Source: an uncultured Fretibacterium sp. (lineage in GTDB: Bacteria > Synergistota > Synergistia > Synergistales > Aminobacteriaceae). Taken from it: a stretch of 64,000 nucleotides of DNA. The first letter of the stretch is position 1; every line of letters starts with the position of its first letter. Positions 63,397 through 64,000 of this stretch are shown here, one piece after another. Below the pieces are notes generated by a model that saw nothing but the letters and a program-made list of their open reading frames with translations, was not told the DNA's origin and did not search any database. A program made the translations under genes and the position numbers. The stretch covers positions 310,001-374,000 of the forward strand of contig CAMGZM010000001.1 of assembly GCA_946183145.1 (NCBI GenBank), read 5' to 3'.

Positions 63397-64000
63397 ATGG
63401 CAACGTTATTCAAAGATGTATATATTGTTGACGGCTCGCGCGAAAAGGCAGAACGTGTACACCTTCTTGTGTCGAAAGGAAGAATCGCGGAGATAATTGA
63501 CGCAGGAAAGACTCCCCCGTCAGCAGACAAAATAGTTTCAGGCCGGGGAAAAATGGCAGTGATTCCCGGATTCGTCAACGCTCACACACACGCGGCCATG
63601 ACGTTATTGCGTGGACTCGGCGAGGAAGCTCCGTTAATGGAGTGGCTGCAAAACAAAATCTGGCCTGTTGAAGAGAAACTGACTCCCGACTATATATATT
63701 GGGGAACGTTATCGGCCATGCTCGAAATGCTTGCGACTGGTACAACGTGCTTTGCTGATATGTATTTCGAGATGGAAAGAGTCGCTGACGCTGTATTAGG
63801 TGCGGGAATGAAGGCGGCTTTATGTCGCGGAATAACAGCGGGCGAGCCGGGAAAAATTGAGCGTTCACTGAAGAATAATCTTGAGCTTGCGGAAAAATAT
63901 CATGGCCGTGAAGGACTCATAACGATACAGATCGGGCCTCATGCGCCGTACACAGTCCCGTTTGATGACATGAGGAAAGTTTCTGAAGCTGCGAAATCAC
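63397..64000 (+). CDS. mtaD: SAH/5'-methylthioadenosine deaminase, 5' part (runs off the window)
   Basis: About 201 codons of an amidohydrolase are present, starting MATLFKDVYIVDGS. The metal motif VNAHTHAAMTLLRGLG (HxH) and a second His in IGPHAPYTV fit the TM0936-like family that deaminates S-adenosylhomocysteine and methylthioadenosine. The gene is cut by the window edge, so the last catalytic Asp is not seen. It sits directly after ahcY, so both act on SAH. Related amidohydrolases (atrazine chlorohydrolase-like, guanine deaminase) are alternatives. Confidence 0.85.
   Translation, partial: MATLFKDVYIVDGSREKAERVHLLVSKGRIAEIIDAGKTPPSADKIVSGRGKMAVIPGFVNAHTHAAMTLLRGLGEEAPLMEWLQNKIWPVEEKLTPDYIYWGTLSAMLEMLATGTTCFADMYFEMERVADAVLGAGMKAALCRGITAGEPGKIERSLKNNLELAEKYHGREGLITIQIGPHAPYTVPFDDMRKVSEAAKS

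Noticed and set aside
1-64000. tRNA, rRNA or riboswitch genes
   Set aside because: I looked for cloverleaf-like and known leader sequences in all gaps and saw none I could support.

Overview
The window looks like a chromosomal segment of a diderm, flagellated, anaerobic amino-acid and peptide fermenter of the phylum Synergistota (Synergistetes), probably a gut or rumen lineage. The clues are a C-terminal tail resembling the Synergist-CTERM sorting signal, a peptide ABC transporter operon ending in peptidase T, glutamate dehydrogenase, a [FeFe]-hydrogenase paired with a GltD-like flavoprotein, a lipid A aminoarabinose (arn) operon, and very long FlgK and FlgL. No tRNA, rRNA or CRISPR array was seen.

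Layout. 1-1.4 kb: the tail of a RelE/ParE-type toxin gene broken by a nonsense codon, then a secreted protein with an Asn/Asp-rich repeat. 1.6-8.3 kb (minus): dipeptide/oligopeptide transporter dppA-[attenuator]-dppBCDF-pepT. 8.3-9.7 kb: a decayed gene remnant and a secreted double-cupin protein. 9.7-16.1 kb (minus): arnC, formyltransferase, arnD, arnB, dehydrogenase and arnT, with ArnA split into two genes. 16.2-17.1 kb: an SPL-type radical SAM protein. 17.1-24.7 kb (minus): flgM-flgN-flgK-flgL. 25-27.6 kb: a zinc-ribbon protein, then a decayed O-acetylation pair (MBOAT plus DltD/AlgJ-like). 27.7-30.9 kb: aspS and an iron alcohol dehydrogenase. 31-34.6 kb (minus): hisC-hisB-MNT-HEPN/nitroreductase-rsmG-small membrane protein, a chain of overlapping or abutting genes. 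34.7-36.2 kb: a type II restriction-modification pair of the MvaI/BcnI type. 36.3-38.9 kb: a DHH-CBS-CBS-nucleotidyltransferase fusion. 39-41.7 kb: a large exported protein with a possible pore-forming core and three BACON-like repeats. 41.8-45.5 kb: PAP2 phosphatase, rplY, pth and gdhA. 45.7-50.6 kb (minus): a class I aminotransferase, then the hydrogenase and its GltD-like partner. 50.75-53.8 kb: an IS200/IS605-type non-autonomous remnant abutting a frameshifted InlB-repeat surface protein gene. 54-58.1 kb (minus): galT with a DUF4432 epimerase-like gene, and a two-domain TerD/TerA-like gene with a DUF1810 gene. 58.2-64 kb (plus): uvrA, a secreted SH3/OB-fold protein, ahcY, and the start of an SAH/MTA deaminase gene that runs off the window.

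How the genes fit together. Peptides enter through Dpp and are trimmed by PepT. Amino acids are then deaminated by the aminotransferase and GdhA, and reducing equivalents leave as H2 or alcohol. Two signals cut across the annotation. The octamer CATGGCCG (either strand) occurs about 32 times, far above chance, in different reading frames and in intergenic DNA. Broken surface and polysaccharide genes concentrate at 25-27.6 kb and 50.7-53.8 kb. The most unusual gene arrangement is the HEPN domain fused to a nitroreductase, partnered by an MNT nucleotidyltransferase and embedded in the his-rsmG gene chain.
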